64,000 bases of DNA from contig NZ_CP136422.1 of the NCBI RefSeq assembly GCF_034355335.1, forward strand, positions 2,173,001-2,237,000, given 5' to 3'. Positions 1 through 9,394 of this stretch are shown in pieces. The DNA comes from Blautia coccoides (GTDB taxonomy: Bacteria > Bacillota > Clostridia > Lachnospirales > Lachnospiraceae). The stretch's first letter is position 1. The number at the start of each line of letters is the position of its first letter. The position numbers and the translations under genes were made by a program. The notes below the pieces were generated by a model. It was not told the DNA's origin and searched no databases. It worked only from the letters and a program-made list of their open reading frames with translations.

Positions 1-697
1 GGCGTGTGAGGTATTCTTGGAAGGTTATTCCTGTAAATTCTTTAAAAAGTCTGGAAAAATGATATTTGCTGAATCCTGCGATTTCTGCAGCCTGTTCAAG
101 TGTCAGATTTTCCCGAAATGAGGTATCGATATACTGACAGACCGTTGTGAATTTTTCCATGTATTCTCTTCGGGAGGAAAAGGATACATCGGTAAATCGA
201 GGAGTATGTTCGAAATTATGGCGTACTAGCAGAAGAACAATCTGAATAACAGCAGAGGATACCCAGGCATCGGCCAGATAATTACTTTTTTCAGCCTCCC
301 GGATGATTTCCTTGAATTTTGCAGACACTTCCTGAAAGAGTTCCGGACAGGAAGCCGGCGTAAGGCAAACAGCTTCCGGTAACAGAAGCAGTGCGCTTCC
401 CATACCGGGTATAGAATAAAAAAGCGACAATGGTGCCTGAAAAATCAAGCGCTTACCGGTGGCAGGCGCCTGCAGTGAATGAATTTCCCCACTGTTGATA
501 AATAACAGATCAAGGGGATTTAGTTTGTAGCACTCATTTCCTATTACGGCCTGATAGCCGTTTTCTAAAGGCATGATAATTTCAATACTTGTATGCCAGT
601 GTGGCGGATAATCTTCAGTCTCCTGATTTTTCATCAATCGAAACTGTGAAGAATCATATGCAATCGTTTCTTTCATTCCTTTGAGATCTTCAATCAT
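1..697 (-). CDS. AraC-family transcriptional regulator (C-terminus beyond window)
   Basis: The reverse strand reads from an ATG at 697 through an uninterrupted frame to the window edge, about 232 residues. The N-terminal part has a cupin-like ligand-binding region (PPHWHTSIEI, then GYQAVIGNECYKL and INSGEIHSL). The C-terminal part begins an AraC helix-turn-helix (LTLEQAAEIAGFSKYHFSRL, then FKEFTG). The second HTH is partly cut off. It diverges from the GH3 beta-xylosidase gene, so it is probably a sugar-responsive regulator of the neighbouring xylan genes; that role is inferred from position. The start is preceded by an AAAGGG sequence at a rather long distance, and a second Met eight codons in is possible. 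Confidence 0.85.
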   Translation of the reverse strand, partial: MIEDLKGMKETIAYDSSQFRLMKNQETEDYPPHWHTSIEIIMPLENGYQAVIGNECYKLNPLDLLFINSGEIHSLQAPATGKRLIFQAPLSLFYSIPGMGSALLLLPEAVCLTPASCPELFQEVSAKFKEIIREAEKSNYLADAWVSSAVIQIVLLLVRHNFEHTPRFTDVSFSSRREYMEKFTTVCQYIDTSFRENLTLEQAAEIAGFSKYHFSRLFKEFTGITFQEYLTR

Positions 698-816
698 AGT
701 AAAAGATAATCCCTTTCAAAAATAGCAAAATATAGGAAAAGTATAGCAAGAATCAATAAGGAAAACAATAGATTCTTTTTTATAATATAGAAAATGAACA
801 AAAAAGGAGATTACTT
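698..816. promoter_or_regulatory. Divergent promoter region, araC / GH3
   Basis: AT-rich spacer between two divergently oriented genes. A TATAAT at 781-786 is well placed as a -10 for the GH3 gene, but no good TTGACA lies 16-18 bp upstream, which fits an activator-dependent promoter. The GH3 ribosome binding site (AAAAAGGAGA) lies at the right end. No clear palindromic operator was seen. Confidence 0.45.
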
Positions 817-2964
817 ATGGCTAAAACATTTAGAGAACGGGCGGAAGAACTTGTAGCACAGATGACGCTGGAGGAGAAGGTTTCCCAGACACTTCACGGA
901 GCGGCAGAAATCGAGAGATTGGGAATTCCCAAATATAACTGGTGGAATGAGGCACTTCACGGAATTGCCAGAACGGGAACAGCGACATTATTTCCACAGG
1001 CAATAGGTCTGGCTGCATCTTTTGATGAAGAACTGGTTGCGGAGATGGCTGATATCATTGCCACTGAAGGACGTGCAAAATATAATATGCATGTGAAATA
1101 TGGTGACAGAGACATCTATAAAGGTTTAACATACTGGGCACCTAATGTAAATATTTTCCGTGATCCGCGCTGGGGAAGAGGTCATGAAACGTATGGTGAG
1201 GATCCCTATCTTACATCACGCCTGGGCGTGCGGTTTATTCAGGCACTTCAGGGAGATGATCCTGTATATATGAAGGCAGTAGCCTGTGCAAAGCATTTTG
1301 CTGTACATTCCGGACCGGAAGGAGAGAGACATCATTTTAATGCTGTTGCATCCAAACAGGATATGTATGAGACTTATCTGCCGGCATTTAAAGCCTGTGT
1401 GCAGGAAGGAAAAGTAGAAGCTGTGATGGGTGCATATAACAGGACAAATGGAGAACCATGCTGCGGCAGTAAGACACTTCTGCAAGATATTTTGAGAGAA
1501 GAATGGGGATTTGAGGGGCACGTTGTCAGTGACTGCTGGGCAGTGCGTGATTTCCATGAAAATCATCATGTAACAAATGCACCGGTGGAGTCCGTAACGA
1601 TGGCTATGAATCACGGTTGTGACTTGAATTGTGGTTGTACATACCCTCATCTGGTTCAGGCAGTACGTGAAGGAAGAGTTGATGAAAAACGAATCAATGA
1701 GGCGGTCATCAATCTTTTCACCACACGTATGAAGCTTGGTATGTTTGAAGAACCGGGAACAGTTCCATTCGATAGTATTCCTTATACAGAAAACGACACA
1801 CCGGAACATAACCGTATAAACGAAAAGATTTCTGAAAAAACTCTGGTTCTTCTGAAAAATGAAGGAGGACTTCTTCCTCTGAATAAGAATAATATGAAAA
1901 CCATCGGAGTCATCGGGCCAAATGCCAATAGCAGAGCAGCACTTGTGGGTAACTATGAGGGAACTGCTTCCCGCTATGTAACAGTTCTTGAAGGAATTCA
2001 GGATTATGTAGGCGATGATGTTCGTGTCATGTACTCGGAAGGATGTGCTTTATTTAAAGACCGTGTCTGTGTTCTCTCAGAACCAAACGATCGTCTGGCT
2101 GAAGTGAAAGGCGTATGCGAGGCCAGTGATGTGGTTATTGTCTGCCTTGGATTGGATGCTACACTGGAAGGTGAAGAGGGTGATACAGGAAATGAATTTG
2201 CCAGCGGTGACAAACCGGATCTGAACTACCCGGGGCTGCAGAATGAAATCCTCAAAGCGGCATATGAAAGTGGAAAACCGGTGGTTCTCGTTTCATTGAC
2301 CGGAAGTGCTATGGATCTTAGCTGGGCTGACGAGCATATTCCGGCTATCGTACAGGCATGGTATCCTGGATCAAGAGGTGGAGAGGCTGTGGCACGTCTG
2401 TTGTTTGGAGAGTGTTCACCAGAAGGTAAACTGCCGGTAACCTTCTATCGTTCCGTGGAAGAACTGCCGGAGTTTACGGATTATTCCATGAAAGGAAGAA
2501 CTTACCGTTATATGGAACAGGAAGCGTTATATCCCTTTGGCTATGGACTGTCATATACAGAGTTCAGTCTGTCAGAACCTGAGATTACAGTTTACGAAGG
2601 AGATAAGGTGTCCGAAACAGGAATCATTAGAAAGGGTACAGGAATGACTGTACGGACAGTGATTCGAAATATCGGTAAGATGGCCGGAGGAGAAACCGTA
2701 CAGGTTTATGTAAAATCCTGCTGTGACGGAACTCCAAATCCCCAGTTAAAGGCTTTGAAAAAGGTATTTCTGAATCCGGGCGAGGAGCAGGAAGTCGTTC
2801 TGACTTTAAAACCGGAAGCTTTCGAACTGTTTGATATCGATGGCGCTGCACAGATTCTATCCGGTGAATACTGTGTTTATACAGGCACTTCACAGCCGGA
2901 TAAAAGAAGTAAGACCCTGACAGGAAAAGGTGGATTTGTCAATACATTCGCAGCTGAAGTGTAA
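817..2964 (+). CDS. GH3 beta-xylosidase / beta-glucosidase family protein
   Basis: A 715-residue cytoplasmic glycoside hydrolase family 3 enzyme with no signal peptide. The N-terminal (alpha/beta)8 domain includes KHFAVHSGPEGERHHF and the nucleophile motif VVSDCWAVRDF, in which the Asp after VVS is the expected catalytic nucleophile. An alpha/beta sandwich follows (from about residue 340, TIGVIGPNAN), then a C-terminal fibronectin type III-like domain (residues about 590-700). Length and domain order match bacterial GH3 xylan 1,4-beta-xylosidases. Position with GH8, GH43 and an acetylesterase supports action on imported xylo-oligosaccharides, removing xylose from non-reducing ends. Beta-glucosidase activity cannot be excluded. 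The start has a strong AAGGAG site. Confidence 0.85.
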   Translation: MAKTFRERAEELVAQMTLEEKVSQTLHGAAEIERLGIPKYNWWNEALHGIARTGTATLFPQAIGLAASFDEELVAEMADIIATEGRAKYNMHVKYGDRDIYKGLTYWAPNVNIFRDPRWGRGHETYGEDPYLTSRLGVRFIQALQGDDPVYMKAVACAKHFAVHSGPEGERHHFNAVASKQDMYETYLPAFKACVQEGKVEAVMGAYNRTNGEPCCGSKTLLQDILREEWGFEGHVVSDCWAVRDFHENHHVTNAPVESVTMAMNHGCDLNCGCTYPHLVQAVREGRVDEKRINEAVINLFTTRMKLGMFEEPGTVPFDSIPYTENDTPEHNRINEKISEKTLVLLKNEGGLLPLNKNNMKTIGVIGPNANSRAALVGNYEGTASRYVTVLEGIQDYVGDDVRVMYSEGCALFKDRVCVLSEPNDRLAEVKGVCEASDVVIVCLGLDATLEGEEGDTGNEFASGDKPDLNYPGLQNEILKAAYESGKPVVLVSLTGSAMDLSWADEHIPAIVQAWYPGSRGGEAVARLLFGECSPEGKLPVTFYRSVEELPEFTDYSMKGRTYRYMEQEALYPFGYGLSYTEFSLSEPEITVYEGDKVSETGIIRKGTGMTVRTVIRNIGKMAGGETVQVYVKSCCDGTPNPQLKALKKVFLNPGEEQEVVLTLKPEAFELFDIDGAAQILSGEYCVYTGTSQPDKRSKTLTGKGGFVNTFAAEV

Positions 2965-2997
2965 AACTGTGGTCTGGAAAGGAGCATGGGAAAAGTG

Positions 2998-4908
2998 ATG
3001 AGATTATCTTCATTAGTCAGTGACGGGATGATTCTCCAGAGAGATGTAGAAAACAGTATCTGGGGATATGGTGAAAAGGGAAGAACGGTAGAACTGTCTT
3101 TTGAAAATTTTCAGGTTAAAACCATCTGTGGTGATGACGGATACTTTGAACTGATGATACCGGAAATGCCTGCCGGCGGTCCGTGGGAGTTCAGGATGAC
3201 AGATGGGGAAGAAGAACTTGTGATTCATGATGTACTGTTTGGTGATGTATTTCTTCTGGGAGGGCAGTCTAATATGGAACTGCCAATTGAGCGGGTGATG
3301 GACCGGTATGCAGATGAAATTCTGCATACTTCAGAGGATGAAATCCGCATGTTCGAAGTCCCCAAGGAATATGTATTTGGAGAAAAACGTCAGGAATTAG
3401 AAAAGGGCTGCTGGATTAAAGCGAAAGGAGAAGAACTGCAGCTGTTCAGTGCTGTGGGATATTTTGCTGCAAAAGAAATTCATGATAGGGAAAGAATACC
3501 GGTTGGACTTCTGCAGACTGCTGTGGGAGGTACACCGGTGAAATCCTGGTGCAGCGAGGAGACTGTTACAGCTCTGGGTTATGATGCTGCGGAGATTGAA
3601 GAATGCCGCCAGAAAGGATATCCGGAAGCGACCATCAAAGCGGAAGAAGAAAGAGAGCTTTGGTGGAGAAAAGAGGCGTTGAAGGAATCCGGTGTGGATT
3701 GTGCTACAGATAGTAAGGGCAGTTTTTGTATTCCGGGATTCTTTGAAAATACTGTGTTGGATCAATTTTATGGCGGATTGCGCTTTACAAAAACCTTTGT
3801 GCTGGATGAAAAAGATGAACCGGAAAAAGGAGAAGCTATTCTTTATTTCGGTGCTATGATTGATGCAGATAAGATTTTAATTAATGGCACATTGATCGGT
3901 GAGACGGAATACCAGTACCCACCCAGAATTTATCGGATACCGGAGGGAATCCTTCATGCTGGAGAAAATATCATTGAAGTAAAATTGATGGTTTTCAGAC
4001 AGGAAGGAGGCTTTGTACCTGGAAAGGTGTATGAACTTTGCTTTGGCAGTAATCTGGAGAAAAAGGTTTCTCTTTCCGGTGACTGGAATTATGAAATCAT
4101 CCACCGGATGGAATCGCTGCCTCAGATGACATTTTTCCAGTATAAAGCATGTGGACTTTATCAGGGAATGCTCTATCCCATCAGAAGATGGAAAATCAAA
4201 GGATGTTTCTTTTATCAGGGTGAATCCAATACCGGGCGGCCGGAAACCTATGAGGAGGAATTTGGCACGATGATCGAGGAATGGAGAACCCTCTGGCAGA
4301 TGCCGGATATGCCGTTCATTTTCGTTCAGCTGGCAGGATTTTCTGATGGCAAACTTTATACGAACGGCATACAGTGGGCAAGACTTCGTGAGGCACAGAG
4401 AAAAACAGCCGGTTTGCCATATGCCATGATGGTACAGGCTTATGACCTGGGAGAATACAACGATCTGCATCCTACCGATAAGAAAACAGTCGGCGTACGT
4501 GCAGCACTTGCGGCAGAAACATTGATTTATGGCAGAAACGTATCATACCGAAATCCGGAGCTTGCTGCAGCCATTAGAAATACTGGAAGTATAAAGTTTG
4601 TTTTTGAACCGTCAGGCATTGTATTGCATACAGAGAAAAGAACTCCGGATCTGAAAGAAGTACCGGGAGTTTCTCTGCGACAGGATAAGAATGAACCGGT
4701 CAGAGGTTTTGATATTATTTGTAAAGATGGAAGCAGTAAGGCAGTTGAGGGAAGACTGACAGGAGAAAATACTGTCGAAGTATCCATAACGGAAGACACC
4801 GTTGGAGTATCCTATGCATGGAATGACTGTCCGTGGGAAGCAAATTTATACAGCGATGAGGAATTGCCGGTAGTTCCTTTCCAGATTATATTTCAGGAGA
4901 TATCATAA
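2998..4908 (+). CDS. SGNH/SASA-type carbohydrate acetylesterase (CE20-like)
   Basis: Predicted intracellular esterase removing acetyl groups from xylo-oligosaccharides. The SGNH block I motif GGQSNMELPI carries the catalytic Ser, and the Asp-x-x-His element is DLHPTDKKTVG near residue 490. Between them lies an inserted jelly-roll segment (roughly residues 240-360, with YGGLRFTKTF and INGTLIGETEYQ), the arrangement known for CE20/sialate-O-acetylesterase-like enzymes. The first in-frame ATG at 2986 sits one base after AGGAG, too close for initiation. GTG 2995 or ATG 2998 (MRLSSLVSDGMILQR, the usual family N-terminus) has proper spacing, so 2998 is preferred (636 residues). It lies 21 bp after the GH3 gene, probably in one operon. 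Substrate is inferred from context. Confidence 0.75.
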   Translation: MRLSSLVSDGMILQRDVENSIWGYGEKGRTVELSFENFQVKTICGDDGYFELMIPEMPAGGPWEFRMTDGEEELVIHDVLFGDVFLLGGQSNMELPIERVMDRYADEILHTSEDEIRMFEVPKEYVFGEKRQELEKGCWIKAKGEELQLFSAVGYFAAKEIHDRERIPVGLLQTAVGGTPVKSWCSEETVTALGYDAAEIEECRQKGYPEATIKAEEERELWWRKEALKESGVDCATDSKGSFCIPGFFENTVLDQFYGGLRFTKTFVLDEKDEPEKGEAILYFGAMIDADKILINGTLIGETEYQYPPRIYRIPEGILHAGENIIEVKLMVFRQEGGFVPGKVYELCFGSNLEKKVSLSGDWNYEIIHRMESLPQMTFFQYKACGLYQGMLYPIRRWKIKGCFFYQGESNTGRPETYEEEFGTMIEEWRTLWQMPDMPFIFVQLAGFSDGKLYTNGIQWARLREAQRKTAGLPYAMMVQAYDLGEYNDLHPTDKKTVGVRAALAAETLIYGRNVSYRNPELAAAIRNTGSIKFVFEPSGIVLHTEKRTPDLKEVPGVSLRQDKNEPVRGFDIICKDGSSKAVEGRLTGENTVEVSITEDTVGVSYAWNDCPWEANLYSDEELPVVPFQIIFQEIS

Positions 4909-4911
4909 GAA

Positions 4912-5703
4912 ATGAAAATATTTGATGGTGGGTACTGTGTACCTTTTCTAGTAGAGGAAGATGCTTATGAGGGTGTAAAAATGAAGATGGCTGCCGATAT
5001 CCGGTGAGAATGTATGTGGAACCTTTTGGAAAACCTCGCCTGATGGTTTCACGTGCAGATGATGACAGAATCCTTGTGAAAAATTATGGGATCTGTGAAT
5101 CAATGGAAATCCGAGATTTTCTCTATGCGGGAAATCGTGAGGTCATCCTTGAAGTGGCGAATGACGGTGAAGGCTCTTTTCTCTGTGAAATAGAAGCAGA
5201 ACCCTGTAAATGGCTGAAACTGGAAATGAGCAGCAGAGAGGTAAAAGATCAGGAAATTCTCAAGCTGATTTGCTGCCCGGGCAGTTCCGGTGAATGCTGA
5301 TGGGGACTGGTGCGAAGATAATCCGGTTGTTTCGTATTATTTGATGGCTGAGGAAGAGGCTGTATATACAGCAGAAATCTGGACATCACCATCAAATCCT
5401 GATGTACCTGGAGACCATCTGTCTCTTGCGGTGAGAAATGCAACAACAGGTGAACTATGGAAAAAGGCAGACACTGTTCCGGAGAACTATCGGGCGGGAA
5501 ATCCGGATGATGATTTCTGGGCTGCGGGTGTCATAGAACAGGTTCATAAAACCTGCGTACCGATTTATCTGCACAAAGGATTCAATGAAGTGCAAATAGA
5601 ACTTTTAAGCAAAATTCCTGCTGTAGAAAAAATTATTTTCTACAGGGAAGGCACCACCCCCCGGATCTCATGTATGGGTCCTGCAGAAAGCTGGAAGAGA
5701 TAG
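4912..5703 (+). pseudogene. GH115 alpha-glucuronidase remnant (internal deletion plus frameshift)
   Basis: Three frame segments in a row look like pieces of one xylan alpha-1,2-glucuronidase. An ATG at 4912 encodes 31 residues (MKIFDGGYCVPFLVEED, then YEGV and AADI), which resemble the family N-terminus, before a TGA at 5005. From 5004 another frame reads about 98 residues (YVEPFGKPRLMVSRADDD to about 5300), resembling a C-terminal sandwich domain. From 5290 a third frame reads to 5703 and looks like the family's last domain. A full GH115 is around 900 or more residues, so most of the catalytic region is missing. The natural substrate, glucuronoxylan, fits the locus. Assignment rests on recalled family patterns, not on a search. 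Confidence 0.65.
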
Positions 5704-5754
5704 TGCTGGATGTTTGAGACATGATATGGTATGATAGCCACAGGAGGGCAGCGT

Positions 5755-7542
5755 ATGAAGAGACTGATTGTTAGATTAGAACATATTATGAATGACTTTA
5801 ACCTGAAGAAAAAGCTTCATATTCTGTATATCTATTGTATGCTGATACCACTTATCATTACAGACAGTGTTATCCTATTTATTGTGGTTCAATCCGAGAG
5901 AGTGGAGCAGCGGCATGTGATGGAAAATGATGCAAGTGCTGTTATATATAATCTTTCCCGGGAAGTGGAAAATGCCGCAATGAAAGCAAAAAATATTTAT
6001 ATGAACGAGTATATCGAGGAGTTTTTGAATCGACAGTATGAGACTCCTCTGGATTATGTGACGGGACATCAGGAATTTATGAAGAATTCACTGTTTGAGA
6101 CCAGTATGGGTACGGATAATACAGTGGTTACGATTTATGCGGACAATGATACTATTATCAATGGCGGACATTTCATCCGTCTGTCTGATGTGCGTGAGAC
6201 AGAATGGCATAGATATTTGCAGGAAGCGGGAAATAATTCAGTATTGTATTTTTATTATGACCAGTGGAAAAGTCCTGCAGTGCAGCCGCGGCGCAGCGTG
6301 TTATTTATCAGAAAACTAAATTTTTCCGGACAGGACAGCTGTGAAAAAATAGTGACGATTGAAATGGATTACAGTAGTCTTGTACGCAATCTGGATAATA
6401 TGAATTATGAGTCTGAGATCTATATATGTAAAGATAATAAGATTTTGCTTTCTAATAACGGATATAATCAGCCAGGGCGGCCTTTTAGCGAATGGAAGGA
6501 AAACATACAGCCGGATTATCAGAAAGAATACAGTGCTTATGGAGAACATCTACAGATTGCAGTCTGTAAAAGAAGTCGTGGGATACGGGCACAGATATGG
6601 AATCATATGCCGTTGATTGTTTTTCTGGTGTTGATTAATACGGTGATGCCGTGGATTCTGATGCGGCTTATTAATCGTTCTTTTACTGCCAGGGTGGAAG
6701 AATTGAGCAAAGCATTTGATCACGTAGATGCGGATCATCTTCAGGAAATCTCATATGTGCGGGGGAAAGATGAAATAGGCAGTCTGATGCTCAATTATAA
6801 TCACATGGCATCCCGCCTGAATGATCTGATTCAGACGGTGTATAAGGATCGTCTGAGAGAACAGGAGATGGATATTGCCAGACAGAATGCAGAACTTCTG
6901 GCACTGCAGAGTCAGGTGAATCCTCACTTCCTGTTTAATGCCCTGGAGAGCATTCGGATGCACAGTATCTTAAAGAAAGAGTATGAAACTGCGGATATGG
7001 TGGGAAAACTGGCCGTGATGGAACGTCAGAATGTGGATTGGAGTACAGATTTTGTCAGAATGAAAAAGGAACTGGAATTTGTGGAGGCATATCTGGGACT
7101 TCAAAAGTATCGTTTTGGAGACAGACTTTCCTATGAGCTGGACATAGAACCGGAATGTGAGGATATTCAGATTCCAAGACTGACTTTCGTAACTTTTGTG
7201 GAAAATGCATGTGTACACGGGATTGAGAGTAAAACAGCTTCCTGCTGGATTTTTGTCCGGGTTTATCGTAAACATGAGGATATCTGGATCGAAGTGGAGG
7301 ATACCGGAAGCGGTATGGATGAGGACAAAGTGGCTGAAATAAAGGAAAAGATGTGTAATGCAAGCATCGAGAAACTAAGAGAAAAGGGGCGTGTAGGTAT
7401 TATCAATGCCTGCCTCAGACTGAAAATGATAACGGATAACAAAGTGTGTTTTCATATAGAGAGTGAAGTGGGAATCGGTACTACTATTCAGATCAGGATG
7501 CCGATAGACTCTCTGGATGATAGAATACAGATGTACAGATAA
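5755..7542 (+). CDS. YesM-type sensor histidine kinase
   Basis: Membrane sensor kinase, 595 residues from the ATG at 5755, chosen because it follows CAGGAGGGCAGCGT; the upstream in-frame ATG at 5731 lacks an RBS. TM1 spans about residues 22-47 (YIYCMLIPLIITDSVILFIV). An extracellular sensor region follows, then TM2 near residue 285 (MPLIVFLVLINTVMPWI) and a HAMP linker. The His-kinase domain has the phospho-acceptor motif QVNPHFLFNALESIRM, the N-box TFVENACVHGIES and the ATP-lid motif VEDTGSGMDED. It lies 50 bp before its response regulator. Such kinases commonly sense oligosaccharides, often with a binding protein; here the likely signal is xylo-oligosaccharide. Confidence 0.92.
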   Translation: MKRLIVRLEHIMNDFNLKKKLHILYIYCMLIPLIITDSVILFIVVQSERVEQRHVMENDASAVIYNLSREVENAAMKAKNIYMNEYIEEFLNRQYETPLDYVTGHQEFMKNSLFETSMGTDNTVVTIYADNDTIINGGHFIRLSDVRETEWHRYLQEAGNNSVLYFYYDQWKSPAVQPRRSVLFIRKLNFSGQDSCEKIVTIEMDYSSLVRNLDNMNYESEIYICKDNKILLSNNGYNQPGRPFSEWKENIQPDYQKEYSAYGEHLQIAVCKRSRGIRAQIWNHMPLIVFLVLINTVMPWILMRLINRSFTARVEELSKAFDHVDADHLQEISYVRGKDEIGSLMLNYNHMASRLNDLIQTVYKDRLREQEMDIARQNAELLALQSQVNPHFLFNALESIRMHSILKKEYETADMVGKLAVMERQNVDWSTDFVRMKKELEFVEAYLGLQKYRFGDRLSYELDIEPECEDIQIPRLTFVTFVENACVHGIESKTASCWIFVRVYRKHEDIWIEVEDTGSGMDEDKVAEIKEKMCNASIEKLREKGRVGIINACLRLKMITDNKVCFHIESEVGIGTTIQIRMPIDSLDDRIQMYR

Positions 7543-7592
7543 GACTTCAACAGGGGTCTTGGGAATGGAAAAGAAACAAAGGAGATAAGAAC

Positions 7593-9194
7593 ATGCTGCG
7601 GGTTTTGCTGGTTGATGATGAACCTTTTATTGTACAGGGACTTATGGTGTTTATTGACTGGGAACAGGAAGGGTATGAGATTGTATATACTGCTGCCGAT
7701 GGAGCAGAAGCACTTACATATCTGAAAGAGCATAAGGTGGATCTGGTCATTGCAGACATTAAGATGCCGGTAATGAGTGGACTAGAACTTTTGGAGACAA
7801 TACGCAGAGAAAATATTTCAGATGCTTATTTTATAATTTTAAGTGGTTACAGCGATTTTTCCTATGCACAGCAGGCAATTCGTTATGAATGTATGGAATA
7901 TATTTTGAAACCGGTGGAAAAAGAGGAACTTTTGGGTGTACTGCGCAGAGTAGCCAAAGTGTCAGAAGCTGCCAGGGAAAATGAAAAGAAAAAACAAAAG
8001 CTGGAACATGAGTATCTGGCCAGAAATATCATTTCACTTCTTTGCGGAAAATACGACCGAGTTAATCTGGAATATATAAAAAGTCATATGAATCTTTCAG
8101 ACAGTGTCAGATATGTTTATTTGGAACCCTATAATATAGGAGACATGTCCGAACAGGAGGATGGGGAATACCGTCTGATTCAGAGAAAACTGTATCAGGC
8201 CTGTCAGGATTTCCTGAAAGAAGACTGCAGTCACTGTTTCTTTGATGTGTCCTGGAATGAGAAGAATTACGATATAGGTTTTATTTACTGTGATTATATG
8301 GCGAAGAACCGGGCAATCAGTGAAGTTGAGTATCTGAGCGACTTTCAGGAGAGTCTTGAACTGGCAATTCAGCGTCCTGTAAAATTGCTGGCGGGTAAAA
8401 AAGTATCAGACATTTCTGGACTGGCAAAATCCTATAGTACCGCCTGTGTATTGAACTCTCTGGAAGCATTTCGTGCAAAAAAGAAAATGTATTTTTATGA
8501 AGAAGAGGTACAGATTCATAATGGGGGTATTATCCTGTGCAAACAGAACCTGGATGCGTTGATATCAGCCATTGAGCAAAACGATAAGATACAGATCCGT
8601 AAATGTGTGGAAAATCTGTATGAAGAAATGCAGCAGATGGGACTTGCCGCAGATACAGTGAATCTTAACATTAATTATTTCCTGTTTCAGCTGATTTATC
8701 TGGCAACCGAGCAGGATGATTGTGTCGATCAGAAAGAAATTCTACATTTCATTGGTGAAAGTACATTTGAAGAGGGAGTCACCAGAGGCAGCAGTGTGCA
8801 TATGGTGCATTTTGCTCTGGAGTATGCAGAATATCTGGCTCAGCTTCGCAAAAATATTTCCAGGGGAGGCGTACTTGGAGATATTGAGAAAGAAATACGC
8901 GAAAATTATGCAGAGAATCTTACTTTGAGAGAATTGAGTAAAAAGTACTATGTGAACAGTGCTTATCTGGGACAGATATTCCGGAAAAAGTTCGGACAGT
9001 CATTTAAAGAGTATCTGAATAACTATCGGATGGAGCAGGCAGTTCAGAGACTGTTGTATACCAGTGATAAAATCTATCAGATTGCTATGGATGTGGGATA
9101 TAAAGACTGCGATTATTTTATTAACCGTTTTATTGCAGCAAAGGGATGCACACCTGCAAAGTTCCGCAGACAGGGCGGAGTATTGAAAAACTGA
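7593..9194 (+). CDS. YesN-type response regulator, AraC output domain
   Basis: A 533-residue cytoplasmic regulator. The receiver domain (residues 1-120) has the acidic pair in LVDDEP, the phospho-acceptor Asp in LVIADIKMPVMSG and the conserved Lys in ILKPVEKEE. A long middle linker of variable sequence follows. The C-terminal double helix-turn-helix of AraC type runs from about residue 430 (NLTLRELSKKYYVNSAYLGQ, then FRKKFGQSFKEYL and IAMDVGYKDCDYF). It is co-transcribed with the sensor kinase upstream and probably activates the transport and hydrolase genes that follow. The RBS is ACAAAGGAGATAAG. Confidence 0.92.
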   Translation: MLRVLLVDDEPFIVQGLMVFIDWEQEGYEIVYTAADGAEALTYLKEHKVDLVIADIKMPVMSGLELLETIRRENISDAYFIILSGYSDFSYAQQAIRYECMEYILKPVEKEELLGVLRRVAKVSEAARENEKKKQKLEHEYLARNIISLLCGKYDRVNLEYIKSHMNLSDSVRYVYLEPYNIGDMSEQEDGEYRLIQRKLYQACQDFLKEDCSHCFFDVSWNEKNYDIGFIYCDYMAKNRAISEVEYLSDFQESLELAIQRPVKLLAGKKVSDISGLAKSYSTACVLNSLEAFRAKKKMYFYEEEVQIHNGGIILCKQNLDALISAIEQNDKIQIRKCVENLYEEMQQMGLAADTVNLNINYFLFQLIYLATEQDDCVDQKEILHFIGESTFEEGVTRGSSVHMVHFALEYAEYLAQLRKNISRGGVLGDIEKEIRENYAENLTLRELSKKYYVNSAYLGQIFRKKFGQSFKEYLNNYRMEQAVQRLLYTSDKIYQIAMDVGYKDCDYFINRFIAAKGCTPAKFRRQGGVLKN

Positions 9195-9220
9195 GAAAAT
9201 GGAAGAAATTTTCCAAATGA

Positions 9221-9268
9221 AAAAAGACAGGATAAATGATAGGGTTCTATAATTTGTCCTGTCTTTTT
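9221..9268 (+). terminator. Intrinsic terminator after the two-component operon
   Basis: AAAAAGACAGGA (9221-9232) pairs with TCCTGTCTTTTT (9257-9268), giving a stem with a long loop and a T-run. It could work in either direction. Confidence 0.75.
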
Positions 9269-9283
9269 GTATGCTTTGTCCGG

Positions 9284-9311
9284 TTGAGGTTTTTTTTGTA
9301 GAAGGTACAAT
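9284..9311 (+). promoter_or_regulatory. Predicted sigma-A promoter for the xylo-oligosaccharide ABC operon
   Basis: TTGAGG (9284-9289), a 16-bp spacer and TACAAT (9306-9311). It lies just after the terminator and about 85 bp before the solute-binding protein start, so this gene has its own promoter separate from the kinase/regulator operon. Confidence 0.55.
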
Positions 9312-9394
9312 ATAGTAAATTGATAAGTCGTATTTGTTCTGCAGACGAATAGGAAAATATTTATAGTATCAAAAGAAATAGGAGGATGGGGTCT

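Noticed and set aside
1216..1809. 197-codon reverse-strand frame inside the GH3 gene
   Set aside because: It is antisense to a well-supported GH3 enzyme, rich in Cys and His, with no RBS or recognisable domain.
9386..9394. ATG at 9386 as start of the first binding protein
   Set aside because: It directly touches the AGGAGG sequence, leaving no spacing; ATG 9395 fits both the RBS and the signal peptide.
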